Shown here: piece after piece, positions 39,164 through 52,929 of the stretch | Layout: every line of letters starts with the position of its first letter | Position numbering within the stretch: the stretch's first letter is position 1 | DNA from: Paraburkholderia aspalathi | GTDB taxonomy: Bacteria > Pseudomonadota > Gammaproteobacteria > Burkholderiales > Burkholderiaceae | Direction of reading: 5' to 3' | Length of the DNA: 64,000 bases | Assembly (NCBI RefSeq): GCF_900116445.1 | Contig: NZ_FPBH01000003.1 | Coordinates: forward strand, 372,001 to 436,000 | Made by a program: the position numbers and the translations under genes | The notes under the pieces: model-generated | The model's input: only the letters and a program-made list of their open reading frames with translations | Databases searched by the model: none | What the model was told of the DNA's origin: nothing

Positions 39164-40114
39164 GTGAGCGACCAGTTGCAAAAATTCATGTTCAGCGCGG
39201 CGCCGGTACGCGGCGAGATCGTTTCGCTGCGCAATACGTGGCAGGAAGTGCTGACGCGCCGGGATTATCCTGCGCCCGTCCGGACGATTCTGGGCGAAAT
39301 GATGGCCGCGTGCGCGCTGCTTTCGGCGAACCTCAAGTTCGACGGCACGCTTGTCATGCAGATTTTCGGCGACGGCCCGGCCAAGATGCTGGTGGTGCAA
39401 TGCAGCTCCGACCTGTCGATGCGCGCCACCGCCAAGCTCTCCGGCGAAGCAGGCAATACGATCGACGACACCACCTCGATGATCGACCTGGTCAACGCGA
39501 GCGGCCATGGCCGTTGCGTGATCACGCTCGACCCGCGCGACAAGCAGCCCGGCCAGCAGCCGTATCAAAGTATCGTGCCGCTCTCGGGTGTGGACGGCCC
39601 GCTCAAGTCGATGTCCGAAGTGCTCGAGCACTACATGCATCACTCGGAGCAGCTCGACACGCGCCTGTGGCTCGCAGCGAACACCGAACGCGCAGTCGGC
39701 ATGCTGCTGCAAAAGCTGCCGGGCGACGGCGGCATCGTCCCGCATCCGGGCGATCTGGATGCGGACACGTGGGAGCGCGTCTGCACGCTCGGCGGCACGA
39801 TGTCGCAAGACGAGCTGCTGAAAGAAGAACCGGCAACGATTTTCCGCCGTCTGTTCTGGCAGGAGAACGTGCAGCATTTCGAACCGGCCACGACGCGCTT
39901 CGAATGCAGCTGTTCGCGCGAAAAAGTCGGCGCGATGCTGAAGATGCTCGGCCGCGAAGAAGTGGACGGAGTGATCGAAGAGCGTGGTCACGTCGAGATT
40001 CATTGCGAATTCTGTAATCAAAGGTACGAATTCGATCCGGTCGATGTGGCGCAACTTTTCGTCGCGAATGCGCTCTCACAAGGCGTGACACCGGCGGCCG
40101 ACCAGCGGCACTGA
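39164..40114 (+). CDS. hslO: Redox-regulated chaperone Hsp33
   Basis: A 316-residue chaperone held inactive by zinc bound to four cysteines and switched on by oxidation and unfolding. The cysteines are C248 and C250 (FECSCSREKV) and C281 and C284 (HCEFCNQRYEF). The start is GTG 39164 with GAGGAAAA upstream. It is probably cotranscribed with the carbonic anhydrase gene. Clustering with a zinc-type enzyme may be incidental. Confidence 0.95.
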   Translation: MSDQLQKFMFSAAPVRGEIVSLRNTWQEVLTRRDYPAPVRTILGEMMAACALLSANLKFDGTLVMQIFGDGPAKMLVVQCSSDLSMRATAKLSGEAGNTIDDTTSMIDLVNASGHGRCVITLDPRDKQPGQQPYQSIVPLSGVDGPLKSMSEVLEHYMHHSEQLDTRLWLAANTERAVGMLLQKLPGDGGIVPHPGDLDADTWERVCTLGGTMSQDELLKEEPATIFRRLFWQENVQHFEPATTRFECSCSREKVGAMLKMLGREEVDGVIEERGHVEIHCEFCNQRYEFDPVDVAQLFVANALSQGVTPAADQRH

Positions 40115-40283
40115 AGCGGCCAGCGGCTGCGCGTTAAACGTGCTTTACAGGCAGTAAAATGACGCGTCGCCTGCTGCTTTTTTTGGGGCTTGGGCGGCGC
40201 GTTATCGTCGATCGTTGAGTTGGATCCCGGGCGGTGCGCGTTGCGCAAGTTTTGCTTAGGCATCCGACCGATGGAGATCAAAA

Positions 40284-40664
40284 ATGAACATTCCTACTTC
40301 GCTCAAGCATTGCATACGCTCGTTGACCGTGCTGGCAGTCATCGCCGGCAGCGCCGCGCTTACGGGTTGCGTGATGGACCCACCGGGGCCATCGCCGATT
40401 TATAGCCGCCTGCCGGCCGACCAGTCGGGTATGGCCAGCACCGCCCGCCCGCTCACGCCGGAAGAACGCCAGCGCTATGATGCGATCGACCGTCAGGTGC
40501 TCTCCGATCAGAATCAGGCCATTGCCGCCGAGAACGCGGCTCAAGCGTACTCGCGTTATTACTCGCCGCCTGTCAGCGTGTACGGCAGCTATTACGGCGG
40601 GGGCTGGGGGCACGGCTGGGGTACGGGTGTCGGCGTAGGCTACTCGCCGTATTGGGGCTGGTAA
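40284..40664 (+). CDS. Small Gly/Tyr/Trp-rich lipoprotein
   Basis: A 126-residue predicted lipoprotein. The signal peptide (about 15-30, LTVLAVIAGSAALTGC) ends in a lipobox LTGC. The middle is charged and Q/A-rich (RQRYDAIDRQVLSDQNQAI), and the C-terminus is Y/G/W-rich (YGSYYGGGWGHGWGTGVG). GGAG precedes the ATG at 40284. A terminator follows. Function unknown; the glycine and aromatic tail resembles surface-exposed proteins of this group. Confidence 0.85.
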   Translation: MNIPTSLKHCIRSLTVLAVIAGSAALTGCVMDPPGPSPIYSRLPADQSGMASTARPLTPEERQRYDAIDRQVLSDQNQAIAAENAAQAYSRYYSPPVSVYGSYYGGGWGHGWGTGVGVGYSPYWGW

Positions 40665-40745
40665 GCCGAAACTGGCACGCCTAAAGTGAGGCATTAACGA
40701 TGCGGCGATTGAGAGGTATGCCGTTCTTCTTATTCCAATGCCGAT

Positions 40746-40775
40746 AAAAAAGCCGCCCCACGGGCGGCTTTTTTT
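40746..40775. terminator. Terminator shared with ftsB
   Basis: AAAAAAGCCGCCCCACGGGCGGCTTTTTTT, a GC stem with A and T tracts, bidirectional. It closes the lipoprotein gene and the minus-strand pyrG-kdsA-eno-ftsB series. Confidence 0.9.
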
Positions 40776-40819
40776 CTTTCTACGCGCTTTTACGCTCGCG
40801 TTTTCGTTCGTTTCTGCGC

Positions 40820-41251
40820 TCAGTGCGCGGGCTTCTTCTCTGCCGACGCTTTGCCGCCATGCTTGCGATCCGGCTTCGCGCGCGACTCCGGGTTCGGCAC
40901 CATATGCAGCGGCGCCGCCGACACCACGCCACGCGTAGACGTGGTAACCGAAGGCGTGTTCGCAGCCGGCAACGGCGCGTTCGGCGCAACGAACTGCACG
41001 AACACTTCGCTGTCCTTCACCATGCCCATTTCGTAACGCGCCCGCTCTTCCACCGCCGCGGTGCCGTTCTGCAAATCCTGGACTTCGCCTTCGATACGCT
41101 CATTGCGCAGCTTCGAGTCGGCATTCTTCTGCAGTTGCTGCGCCAGTTGCTGCTGCAACTCGTGCACGCGCAACCAGCCGCCATGCCCCCACCAGAGCGG
41201 ATACTGGATGAGCGCCAGCAGAACGATCAGGACAGCAGTGACAAGCCGCAT
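40820..41251 (-). CDS. ftsB: Cell division protein FtsB
   Basis: A 143-residue bitopic protein of the FtsBLQ divisome subcomplex. The transmembrane helix is at about 3-20, followed by a coiled coil ([22 protein letters not shown]) and the conserved [20 protein letters not shown] low-complexity C-terminal tail of about 40 residues (rich in A, P, T and K) makes it longer than the 103-residue E. coli protein. It follows eno, the usual beta-proteobacterial order. Confidence 0.93.
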   Translation of the reverse strand: MRLVTAVLIVLLALIQYPLWWGHGGWLRVHELQQQLAQQLQKNADSKLRNERIEGEVQDLQNGTAAVEERARYEMGMVKDSEVFVQFVAPNAPLPAANTPSVTTSTRGVVSAAPLHMVPNPESRAKPDRKHGGKASAEKKPAH

Positions 41252-41272
41252 GAAGTAAGCACAATAAATACA

Positions 41273-41301
41273 CGCCGCCCTGCGCTATACGCAGGGCGGC
41301 G
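41273..41301. repeat. Hairpin between eno and ftsB
   Basis: A perfect 12-bp stem CGCCGCCCTGCG/CGCAGGGCGGCG with a five-base loop. The minus-strand sequence after it is TGTATTTATTG, with no solid T-tract. It is probably a partial terminator or an mRNA-processing site that lowers ftsB relative to eno. Confidence 0.6.
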
Positions 41302-41359
41302 GGGTCAATCAGAAACGAAAGATAACCGGTTCATCGGTCAGCGCTAGCGAACAATCCAT

Positions 41360-42712
<1,353 letters not shown>

Positions 42713-42714
42713 TT

Positions 42715-42778
42715 AGTGCTTTAGCTGTCGACCAGAGTTCGCGCTTTAGCGCGCTACTCTGGTCCCATGCAGAGCACT
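42715..42778. repeat. Long cruciform repeat between kdsA and eno
   Basis: Nested inverted repeat: outer AGTGCT (42715-42720) with AGCACT (42773-42778); middle GACCAGAGT (42730-42738) with ACTCTGGTC (42756-42764); inner CGCGC (42740-42744) with GCGCG (42749-42753) around TTTA. It is in the 260-base gap, which has no gene. No T-tract. It looks like a dispersed intergenic repeat, but I saw only this copy in the window. Confidence 0.7.
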
Positions 42779-42903
42779 GGTCTCCCCTGCAGACTGCCTG
42801 CACCCCGATGCTTTCGACGACCATTGCGTGCATTCGCCGCGTGCCAACTGAGCCGATCGGGCCAATTATGCGCGCCGATCGTGACACCCCGCGAACGCCT
42901 GAA

Positions 42904-45515
<2,612 letters not shown>

Positions 45516-45580
45516 CTACGGCGGCAGCAATTGCCGTGCGCCGATCATGCACCGTTTTTTTGCCCCGGCGAGGCGTGCGG

Positions 45581-46384
45581 TCAGGCGCCCCGCTCCAGTT
45601 CGCGCAGCATCCGCTGCACCGCGCGCGCGGTTTCGAGTGGTTTTTCCATCGGATACAGATGGCTGCCTTCGATCCATTCCACATGACCGCCAGTCGCGCG
45701 GCGCGTGGCGTCCAGACCCGCCTGGCGCACCTCCTTCGAACGCGTGCCGGCGATGAAGCCCACCGGCACCGGGGCGCCGCGCGCAAGCCGGGGGCCGAGC
45801 GTATGCGGCAAGGTCTTGTAGATCTGATACTCAGTGCGCCGGTCGAAAGCGAGCGAACGGCCGCCGTCGAGTGAGCTCTGCGGGATGCCGAAGTCGATGT
45901 AGTCGGACAGCATGCGCTCGTCCCAGCGCGCGAACGCCGGCTTCGAGTGGAAATGCCGCCATGCTTCGTCCCGGCTCGCCCACTGCGTGCGGCGTGTGCG
46001 GGTGGCGGCCGCGGGCGACAGGCGCTCGTCGAGTCCGGTCCATTGCGACACGCGCAGCATGCTGCTGCGCCAGCCCGCGATTACTGGCGAATCGAGCATC
46101 ACCACGCCCCTCACCCACTGCGGCTTTTTCAGCGCGGCCATCAGCGACAGATAGCCGCCGAGCGAATGGCCGACCAGCCACACCGGCTGCTCGTACGAGC
46201 GGCCGATGTCGTCGAGCAATTGCTCGACCAGATGCGGCCAGTCTTGCGTGACGGGATAACGCGCGTCGTGACCGATGCGCTCGATCGAGCGCAGTTCATA
46301 GTCGTCGGCGAGTTCGGCGAAGATCGTCCGGTAGGTCGACGCCGGAAAACCGTTCGCGTGCGAGAAGTGGATGATGTTTTTCAA
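45581..46384 (-). CDS. Alpha/beta hydrolase
   Basis: A 267-residue serine hydrolase. The nucleophile is S74 in GHSLGG, and the oxyanion-hole region is HFSHANGFPAS (6-16). The catalytic histidine is probably in EGSHLYPMEKP. It starts with TTG at 46384 after ACGGAGATAG, a plausible site. It lies 152 bases upstream of pyrG. Distinct from the hydrolase at 36363. Substrate unknown; the family includes esterases and thioesterases. Confidence 0.86.
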   Translation of the reverse strand: MKNIIHFSHANGFPASTYRTIFAELADDYELRSIERIGHDARYPVTQDWPHLVEQLLDDIGRSYEQPVWLVGHSLGGYLSLMAALKKPQWVRGVVMLDSPVIAGWRSSMLRVSQWTGLDERLSPAAATRTRRTQWASRDEAWRHFHSKPAFARWDERMLSDYIDFGIPQSSLDGGRSLAFDRRTEYQIYKTLPHTLGPRLARGAPVPVGFIAGTRSKEVRQAGLDATRRATGGHVEWIEGSHLYPMEKPLETARAVQRMLRELERGA

Positions 46385-46491
46385 CTGCGACTATCTCCGT
46401 TCTGTTTTGGCACGCCGGAATGGCGCCTGGCTTTTCATCCTGGTTCCAAGTCCAGCGGCGCGTTTGTTCTATCTGTACGGTCAGTGATCCA

Positions 46492-49224
46492 TCAGCGATC
46501 CATCCAGTAGCGGCGTTGCGTGTCGCGATAGCGTTCGAGCGTCAGTGCGGCGCTGTTCAGGTCTGGGGCGGTTCCCGTGCTGACTCCCGGGCTTCCCTCG
46601 GGCGCGACGCTCAGGTTGAGACCTGGGCCGAAATCCATTTTGGAATCCGGGCTCACATCGACCCGCACCGCGCCGTCCGCATCGCTGCGCGCAAGCTCGA
46701 TGTGCCGTGCCTTGTAACGCTCGAACACACCCGTATTCGGATGATGAAATCGGTTGCGATAGCCTACCTGAAATAGCGCGACGAGCGGGTCGATAGAGTC
46801 GAGGAACGGCTCGGTCGACGAGGTCTTGCTCCCGTGATGCGGAACGACCAGCACCTGGGCGCGCAACGCGTCGCGATCGCGCGCGAGCAGGATGCGTTCG
46901 ACCGGCGCTTCGATGTCGGCCGTCAGCAAGGCGGTTATGCGTAATGGCGTCGGTTTAACATTTCCGGCTGACGCCCTCGTCTCAGCAGACACCGTACTCA
47001 CCCGCAACACGCAGCAATGCGCATTCGGCTTGCCTTGCAGCGGTCCGGCATCGGGCCAGAGTATTGCGAACTCGACGCCGTCCCACTGCCAGCGCTGCCC
47101 CGCCGCGCAGGGCAACGTATCCGCGGCGCGCTGCTTTGCGTTCGACCACAACGGATTCGTCGGCGCCAATGCCGCCACCATTTGACGCACCTCGATCGCG
47201 TCCAGCACAGCCGGCGCGCCGCCCGAGTGGTCGGAGTCGGCGTGGCTGATGAGCAGCGTATCGAGCGTCCTGACGCCATGCGCCTGCAAAAACGGCACGA
47301 CAACCCGTTCTCCAGCGCGCGTCGATTCAGGCCCCGGCCCGGCGTCGAACAACAGCGCATGGTGCGCGGTTTCGACCAGCACGGAGGTGCCTTGACCGAC
47401 GTCGAGCGCCGTCAGACGGAAGCTGCCATTCGGCGGGCCGGGCGGCGCCGGTAGCAGCAGTGGCAGCCACGTCAGCGGTGCGGCCCAGCGCAGCGGCCAG
47501 CCGCGCGGCGCCAGACACCAGAGAACGCCTACCGCCGCCGCGGCAAGGGTCCACGCGTCCGGCTGCGGCAATCGCCAAAGTGTCCATGCCGGGCCGGACA
47601 GCATCTGCAAGCCCGCAGCGAGCAGGTCGAGCAAGGTGTGCGCGGCGCGAAAGGCGTAGGCATCGAATGGCGCGGGCAACGCGACGCCCGCCAAAACCGC
47701 CGGCGTCACCAGCAGGCTCACCCATGGAATCGCGAAAGCATTCGCAAGCGGGCCGATTAGTGGAATCTGCGCGAACCAGTAAACGGTGAGCGGCGCAAGC
47801 GCGACCGTTACCGCGAACTGCACATGCGCGGCGCTGCGCAGGCGCTCACCGAAAGCGCGAACGCGACGGCACAGGCCGGACCACAGGCGCGAGAGCCTTG
47901 TCGGCGTCACGACGCCTTCACCCTCTTCGTCACGGCGCTGCTCATGATCCTGCACACGAGGCCGTCCCGACATCGCGAACAGAATCGCCGCCACCGCGCA
48001 GAACGACAGCCAGAATCCCGCCGATACGACCGCCCAAGGATCGATCAGCAGCACCAACCCCAGTGCCCACGCCAGCACCACCGATCGCGCGACGTTGCGC
48101 CCGCTGATAAACGCGAGCGCAACGACACCCGCCATCCATAGCGCACGCTGGGCCGGCACGTTGAAACCGGCCAACGCCGCATGCAGCCCGGCGAACAACG
48201 CGCCGCCCGCCACCGCAACTACCTGAGCGGGTAGCAGCAATGGCCAGTTGCGGCCGATGAACCCCGAACGCCGCCACACCGCACCGGCGAGCCACGCCGC
48301 CAGTCCCGCAACAAAGCCGATATGCAAACCAGAAATCGCCACCAGATGACTGGTGCCGGTGCCACGCATTAACAGCCAGTCGGCCGCGCTAACTTCGTCC
48401 TGCGCGCCGATGGCGAGCGCAACAACGATCCCACGATGTGGCGCATCGGCGAGCACCGTGCCGATGCGCGCACGCAGCGCGGCGCGCCAGCGATCGACCG
48501 TCACGCCTACGCCGCGCGCGTTGCCCGGCAAACGCACGGCGTGACCCGGTGCGCTCACATAGCCGGTGGCGCGTACATTGCGCGCCAGCAAACTGGCTTC
48601 GGCATCACGCACGCCGAAGTTCGCATTGCCGTGCGGGCGTTTGAGCCGTACGGTCAGCTGCCAGCGCTCGCCCGGTTCGAGCAACGGCGCAGGCGCATCT
48701 TCAGCAATCCACGACAGTTGAATCACGCGCGGAAAAGCGGTGATCGGCGCATCCGCCGACTCGACTGCGAAGAGAAAACGCGCGCCCTTTTCATCGCGTG
48801 ACGGCAGACCCTTGATACTGCCGACGACGTCGATATCGCGGCCTTCCCAGGCGCCGGGCAAGCTCACCGCGAGCCGGGTCTCAGCGCGCCAGGCGGCGTA
48901 ACCGAAGCCCACACATAAGGCCGCGATCCACACCGCGCTCCAGCCGACATGCGAACGCAAGCGTGCGCTGAACAAGACATGGCTCACGCGCGGATTTGCA
49001 ACCACCGCACGCGTGTCGGCAATCAGAGAAGCACCGCAGCGCAATCCGCCCGAAAGACCGCTGCTCCCTTCGCCAGAAGCGCCGCGACGCAATCCCCACA
49101 CCGCTGTAAGTAGCGCAACGCACCCCAGTAGGATCAGCGCGCACCATCCACCCCCATCCGGCAACACCGCCTGCCGCTGCAGCCAGAACACGCCCAACGC
49201 AAACCCGCACCACCATGCCCGCAT
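46492..49224 (-). CDS. comEC: DNA internalization competence protein ComEC/Rec2
   Basis: A 910-residue inner-membrane channel that imports single-stranded DNA during natural transformation. Layout: N-terminal hydrophobic helices and a DUF4131 domain (about 1-250), the multi-helix Competence domain (about 255-590, with GTGTSHLVAISGLHIG), and a C-terminal metallo-beta-lactamase domain from about 598 with LLISHADSDHSGG near residue 655, which may cut the incoming strand. The ATG at 49224 is supported by GGAGGGCGG just upstream; a GTG at 49272 is the far limit of the frame. The ORF is intact, so competence may be possible in this organism, although other competence genes are not in the window. 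Confidence 0.93.
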   Translation of the reverse strand: MRAWWCGFALGVFWLQRQAVLPDGGGWCALILLGCVALLTAVWGLRRGASGEGSSGLSGGLRCGASLIADTRAVVANPRVSHVLFSARLRSHVGWSAVWIAALCVGFGYAAWRAETRLAVSLPGAWEGRDIDVVGSIKGLPSRDEKGARFLFAVESADAPITAFPRVIQLSWIAEDAPAPLLEPGERWQLTVRLKRPHGNANFGVRDAEASLLARNVRATGYVSAPGHAVRLPGNARGVGVTVDRWRAALRARIGTVLADAPHRGIVVALAIGAQDEVSAADWLLMRGTGTSHLVAISGLHIGFVAGLAAWLAGAVWRRSGFIGRNWPLLLPAQVVAVAGGALFAGLHAALAGFNVPAQRALWMAGVVALAFISGRNVARSVVLAWALGLVLLIDPWAVVSAGFWLSFCAVAAILFAMSGRPRVQDHEQRRDEEGEGVVTPTRLSRLWSGLCRRVRAFGERLRSAAHVQFAVTVALAPLTVYWFAQIPLIGPLANAFAIPWVSLLVTPAVLAGVALPAPFDAYAFRAAHTLLDLLAAGLQMLSGPAWTLWRLPQPDAWTLAAAAVGVLWCLAPRGWPLRWAAPLTWLPLLLPAPPGPPNGSFRLTALDVGQGTSVLVETAHHALLFDAGPGPESTRAGERVVVPFLQAHGVRTLDTLLISHADSDHSGGAPAVLDAIEVRQMVAALAPTNPLWSNAKQRAADTLPCAAGQRWQWDGVEFAILWPDAGPLQGKPNAHCCVLRVSTVSAETRASAGNVKPTPLRITALLTADIEAPVERILLARDRDALRAQVLVVPHHGSKTSSTEPFLDSIDPLVALFQVGYRNRFHHPNTGVFERYKARHIELARSDADGAVRVDVSPDSKMDFGPGLNLSVAPEGSPGVSTGTAPDLNSAALTLERYRDTQRRYWMDR

Positions 49225-49345
49225 CCGCCCTCCGCCCCTTCCGCCCAACCATCGCCGGACGGCGCAACGCACAGCGAGCAGGCGTCAGCTATCCCGCCAG
49301 GCACGTGTTCCGCCCGGCGCGAATCACTCAAACCATCGCGTTCAA

Positions 49346-50134
49346 TTATGCAGAGGAAAGTGCGAGCCGCGGCAGCGCGGCGAGCGCGTTAGCCGTTGTG
49401 CCTAGGGCGGTTTCGTCGGCGCTCATGCCGCGCAGTTGCGCGAGGCCCGCGCCGATGGCTGGAATCTGATCCGGCGAGTTGCGCTGTTTGTACATCCAGG
49501 AAGGCGCGATGTCCGGCGCGTCGGTCTCGACGACCAGCGCATCGAACGGCAATTGCTCGGCAAGACGGCGGATTTGCCGCGCCCGTTCGAAGGTCAGATT
49601 GCCACCGAAACCGAGATGCATGCCCTGGTCGATATACGCCTGAGCCTGCTGGAAACTACCGTTGAAAGCGTGTGCGATGCCGCGATGGATCTGATGCCGC
49701 CGCAGCCCTTTGATCACCTGATCCTGCGATTTGCGCACGTGGCAAATCACCGGCAGATCGAATTCGCGCGCCAGTTGAAGTTGACCGTTGTAGAAGAACT
49801 GCTGGCGCACATCGTCGAGACCTTCGACGAAATAATCGAGACCGATCTCGCCGATGCCGACGAACAGCGGATCGTCGAGACTCGCCTCGATTTCCATGCG
49901 CAGCAGGTCGAGATCGCTCTCCTCTGCGCCCGGCGTGAAGAGCGGATGGATGCCCAGCGCATACGCGCCGCCGTCGACGCGGTGCGCGAGTTCACGCACC
50001 ATCGTGAAGTTCTCGCGACCGATCGCGGGAATCACGATACGCCCCACGCCCACTCGACGCGCCGCATCGGCGACTTCGTCGCGATCGGCGTTGAATTCCG
50101 AAGCGTCGAGATGGCAGTGCGTATCGATCCACAT
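49346..50134 (-). CDS. TatD family metal-dependent hydrolase
   Basis: A 262-residue TIM-barrel amidohydrolase. Metal ligands lie in THCHLDASEF, the glutamate in GIGEIGLDYF, histidines in VICHVRKSQD and GIAHAFNGSF, and the aspartate in VVETDAPDIAPSW. Members act as 3'-5' DNA/RNA exonucleases or D-aminoacyl-type hydrolases. ATG 50134 has a GAGG six bases ahead. It lies between comEC and lolD. Confidence 0.94.
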   Translation of the reverse strand: MWIDTHCHLDASEFNADRDEVADAARRVGVGRIVIPAIGRENFTMVRELAHRVDGGAYALGIHPLFTPGAEESDLDLLRMEIEASLDDPLFVGIGEIGLDYFVEGLDDVRQQFFYNGQLQLAREFDLPVICHVRKSQDQVIKGLRRHQIHRGIAHAFNGSFQQAQAYIDQGMHLGFGGNLTFERARQIRRLAEQLPFDALVVETDAPDIAPSWMYKQRNSPDQIPAIGAGLAQLRGMSADETALGTTANALAALPRLALSSA

Positions 50135-50190
50135 GGCGCGCCTCGTTAGTGACAGAGGTGGCGGAGCAACGCTTACGTTCCGCGCGGTGC

Positions 50191-50934
50191 TTAAACCGGC
50201 ACCGGCGGCTCTTCGTACAACACGCCGTCGCGCAAGCGCATGATCCGGTCGCAACGTCCGGCCAGTTCCGGATCGTGCGTGACGATCACGAAGCTGGTGT
50301 CGAGCGTTTGCGACAGTTCGAGCATCAGGTTGAACACGGTGTCGGCGGTGCCGCCGTCCAGATTGCCGGTGGGTTCGTCGGCGAGTACGCAAGCGGGTTT
50401 TGTCACCAGCGCCCGCGCGATCGCGACACGTTGACGCTCGCCGCCCGACAGCTCACCTGGACGATGCTTCGCCCGATGTCCCATGCCGACGCGCTCCAGC
50501 ACCGCGAGCGCTTCGCGCCGCGCGGCTTCGGTCGTCATCCGGCGGATCCGCAGCGGCATGGCGACGTTGTCGAGCGCGGTGAATTCGGGCAGCAGATGGT
50601 GGAACTGATACACGAAACCGAGCGCGCGATTACGCAGATCGTTGCGTTCGCGCTCGGAGAGCTTCGTAAAGGGCTTGCCCATTACCGAAACATGACCGGC
50701 ACTTGGGTCGTCGAGGCCGCCGAGCACATGCAGCAGCGTGCTCTTGCCGGACCCCGACGCGCCGACGATCGCCAGCTTTTCGCCGCGCCGGACATTCAGT
50801 TGCGCGTTGTTGAGGACCTGCACATTGAGGCCGCCCTGCACGAACGACTTCGAAATGCCGGTCGCTTCCAGCACATAGGGATGCAGCGCGTTATTTTGAT
50901 CGGCCATGGCCAGGCTAGTGGAACGGTCATTCAT
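50191..50934 (-). CDS. lolD: Lipoprotein-releasing ABC transporter ATPase LolD
   Basis: A 247-residue ATPase of the LolCDE complex, which extracts outer-membrane lipoproteins from the inner membrane. Walker A GASGSGKS is at 58-65, the signature is [15 protein letters not shown], and Walker B is [12 protein letters not shown]. The ATG at 50934 overlaps the lolC stop by 8 bases (ATGAATGA), coupling the two. BamB and BamC, also in this window, are likely lipoprotein clients. Confidence 0.96.
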   Translation of the reverse strand: MNDRSTSLAMADQNNALHPYVLEATGISKSFVQGGLNVQVLNNAQLNVRRGEKLAIVGASGSGKSTLLHVLGGLDDPSAGHVSVMGKPFTKLSERERNDLRNRALGFVYQFHHLLPEFTALDNVAMPLRIRRMTTEAARREALAVLERVGMGHRAKHRPGELSGGERQRVAIARALVTKPACVLADEPTGNLDGGTADTVFNLMLELSQTLDTSFVIVTHDPELAGRCDRIMRLRDGVLYEEPPVPV

Positions 50935-52180
50935 AGCGCAGTGCCTCCGCAGGACGGACTTTCGCACCACGCCAGCTCGGATAAAGCGTCGCCAGCGCCG
51001 ACATCACGAACGCGATGATGCCGATCCGCGCCACGTCGGCGGGAATCAGTTCAGACGGCAGTTCGCTGATGAAATACACAGACGGCGGCAGGAACTGCAC
51101 GCCGAGCAGATGCTCGATCATCGGCACGAGCCACGGAATGCTCCAAGCAATCAGGCAGCCGAGCGCGACGCCGGTCGCCGTGCCGATAAAGCCGATCGTC
51201 ACGCCCTGCACCACGAATATCTTCATGATCGAGCCGGGCTGCGCCCCGAGCGTGCGCAGAATCGCGATGTCAGCCTGCTTGTTGGTCACCGTCATCACCA
51301 GCGACGACACCAGATTGAACGCCGCGACCGCGATGATCAGCGTGAGAATGATGAACATCATGCGTTTTTCGATCTGCACCGCCGAGAACCAGGTCTTGTT
51401 CTGCTGGGTCCAGTCGCGAATATACAAATCGCCGGACAGGCTGCGCGCCAGTTGATGCGCGACCTCCGGCGCCCGCTGCATATCGGTCAGGCGCAGCCGC
51501 ACGCCGGTTGGCGCGGATAGCCGGAACAGCGCCTGCGCGTCCTTGATATTGATCAGCGCGAGCGTGCTGTCATATTCGTAATGCCCCGACTCGAAGATGC
51601 CCACCACGGTGAACTGTTTCAGCCGAGGCAGCATGCCGGCGGGCGTGATAGTGCCTTCGGGCGCGACCAGCGTGATCTTGTCGTTGACCGCCACACCGAG
51701 ATTGGTGGCGAGGTCCGCGCCCAGCACGATGCCGAAGTCGCCCGGCACGAGGTCGGTCAGCTTGCCGCCCTTCATTTCCTTGCCGATGTCGGACACTTCG
51801 GGTTCGAGCGTCGGCTCGACGCCGCGCAGCGCCACGCCGCTCACGGCGTCCTGGCGCGTGAGCAGCGCTTGCGCTTCGACGTACGGCGCCGCGCCGATCA
51901 CTTCCTTGTTCTGGCGCGCTTCCTGGGCGGTCAATTGCCAGTTGGGCATCGAACCGGTCGGCGAAAAGATTTCGACGTGCGCCAGCACCGACAGCATCCG
52001 GTCGCGCACCTCTTTCTGGAAGCCGTTCATCACGGACAACACGACGATCAGCGCCGCGACGCCGAGCGCAATGCCCGACATCGACACGAGCGCGATGAAG
52101 GAAATGAAGCCGTTACCGGTCGTGCGTTTGCCGGCGCGGGTGTAGCGCCAGCCAATCTGCCATTCGTAGGGAAATTTCAA
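50927..52180 (-). CDS. lolC: Lipoprotein-releasing ABC transporter permease LolC/E
   Basis: A 417-residue membrane subunit with an N-terminal helix, a periplasmic domain of about 200 residues and three C-terminal helices. Motifs are [28 protein letters not shown] (split: [10 protein letters not shown], then [12 protein letters not shown]). The start is a TTG at 52180 ([16 protein letters not shown]), supported by AAAAGGA seven bases upstream. Beta-proteobacteria usually have a single LolC/E-type permease, so this probably acts as a homodimer with LolD. Confidence 0.93.
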   Translation of the reverse strand: MKFPYEWQIGWRYTRAGKRTTGNGFISFIALVSMSGIALGVAALIVVLSVMNGFQKEVRDRMLSVLAHVEIFSPTGSMPNWQLTAQEARQNKEVIGAAPYVEAQALLTRQDAVSGVALRGVEPTLEPEVSDIGKEMKGGKLTDLVPGDFGIVLGADLATNLGVAVNDKITLVAPEGTITPAGMLPRLKQFTVVGIFESGHYEYDSTLALINIKDAQALFRLSAPTGVRLRLTDMQRAPEVAHQLARSLSGDLYIRDWTQQNKTWFSAVQIEKRMMFIILTLIIAVAAFNLVSSLVMTVTNKQADIAILRTLGAQPGSIMKIFVVQGVTIGFIGTATGVALGCLIAWSIPWLVPMIEHLLGVQFLPPSVYFISELPSELIPADVARIGIIAFVMSALATLYPSWRGAKVRPAEALRYE

Positions 52181-52551
52181 GCGAATCCTTTTCTGCGTTC
52201 TTCGTCTGCTCGCGGGCCTTTTGCCGCGCATGGCGGCGGCAGCTTGCGGCTGTCACGCCTGTCATGCGGCCCCGAGCGTCGTGATCATTGGTGTCGCGGC
52301 AACCCGGATGGTTCCGGTATGACGTTCCGGTGCGCTCCAGTGCCCCAAGCAACCCCCGCGCCACCGGAGCCATCGCCCCGTCCCTGCCGCCACTGCCGTC
52401 AATCAAGCGCGAAGTTTGCCATACAATGCCGCGAACACACGCAAAGGCCTTGCACGCGGGGTTCACGGCGAACGCACAGGCCTGCCGGCGGCATCGAGCA
52501 CAACGCTCGCGGCGACAACCGGCCCGCCCGCCGCCTCGAGCCGCCCACACC
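52181..52551. other. Intergenic region upstream of lolC
   Basis: About 370 bases between the convergent-free ends of the 81-residue protein gene and the lolC start. I see no gene with a usable ribosome binding site and no clear terminator. The lolC promoter must lie here. TACAAT occurs on plus near 52433 but faces away from lolC. Confidence 0.55.
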
Positions 52552-52797
52552 CTAGCGCAGGTTGTAGCGACTCCTAAGACCATTGATGATCCCGGCCGCC
52601 TCGCTGGCCGCCACGTCGCGCACTTCCGCATCCTTACGGTCGCGATGCAGATGGGTGATATCCCAGTTGCAGCCGTCCTCATCCTCGACGGTCTCGTGGA
52701 ATCCGGTCGGGATCCAGCCGGCCGTGGCCGGATTGGCGTCGAGCGCCTGCACGACCAATCCGAGCAGTTCCTGCTCGGTTTTCAGTTCACGCGACAT
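52552..52797 (-). CDS. Small hypothetical protein (81 residues)
   Basis: An 81-residue soluble acidic protein not recognised by me. It contains GWIPTGFHETVEDEDG, CNWDITHLHRDRKDAEV, and a C-terminal helix ending GIINGLRSRYNLR. GGGAGA sits about 8 bases before the ATG at 52797, so it is a real gene candidate. The frame is open far upstream (to 53481), but that part is antisense to the next gene. It diverges from the RpfE-like gene and shares its upstream region. Confidence 0.7.
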   Translation of the reverse strand: MSRELKTEQELLGLVVQALDANPATAGWIPTGFHETVEDEDGCNWDITHLHRDRKDAEVRDVAASEAAGIINGLRSRYNLR

Positions 52798-52929
52798 GTC
52801 GGTCTCCCTCGTCATGGGCGCGGTGCCGCCGCGCGCGGCTGCTGCCATCGGCGAGGCCCGGATGGGGGTGCCCGAATCCGCCGATATGGTCTGAATACTC
52901 GCACTCTTTGCCCTACAATGCGCAGCATC

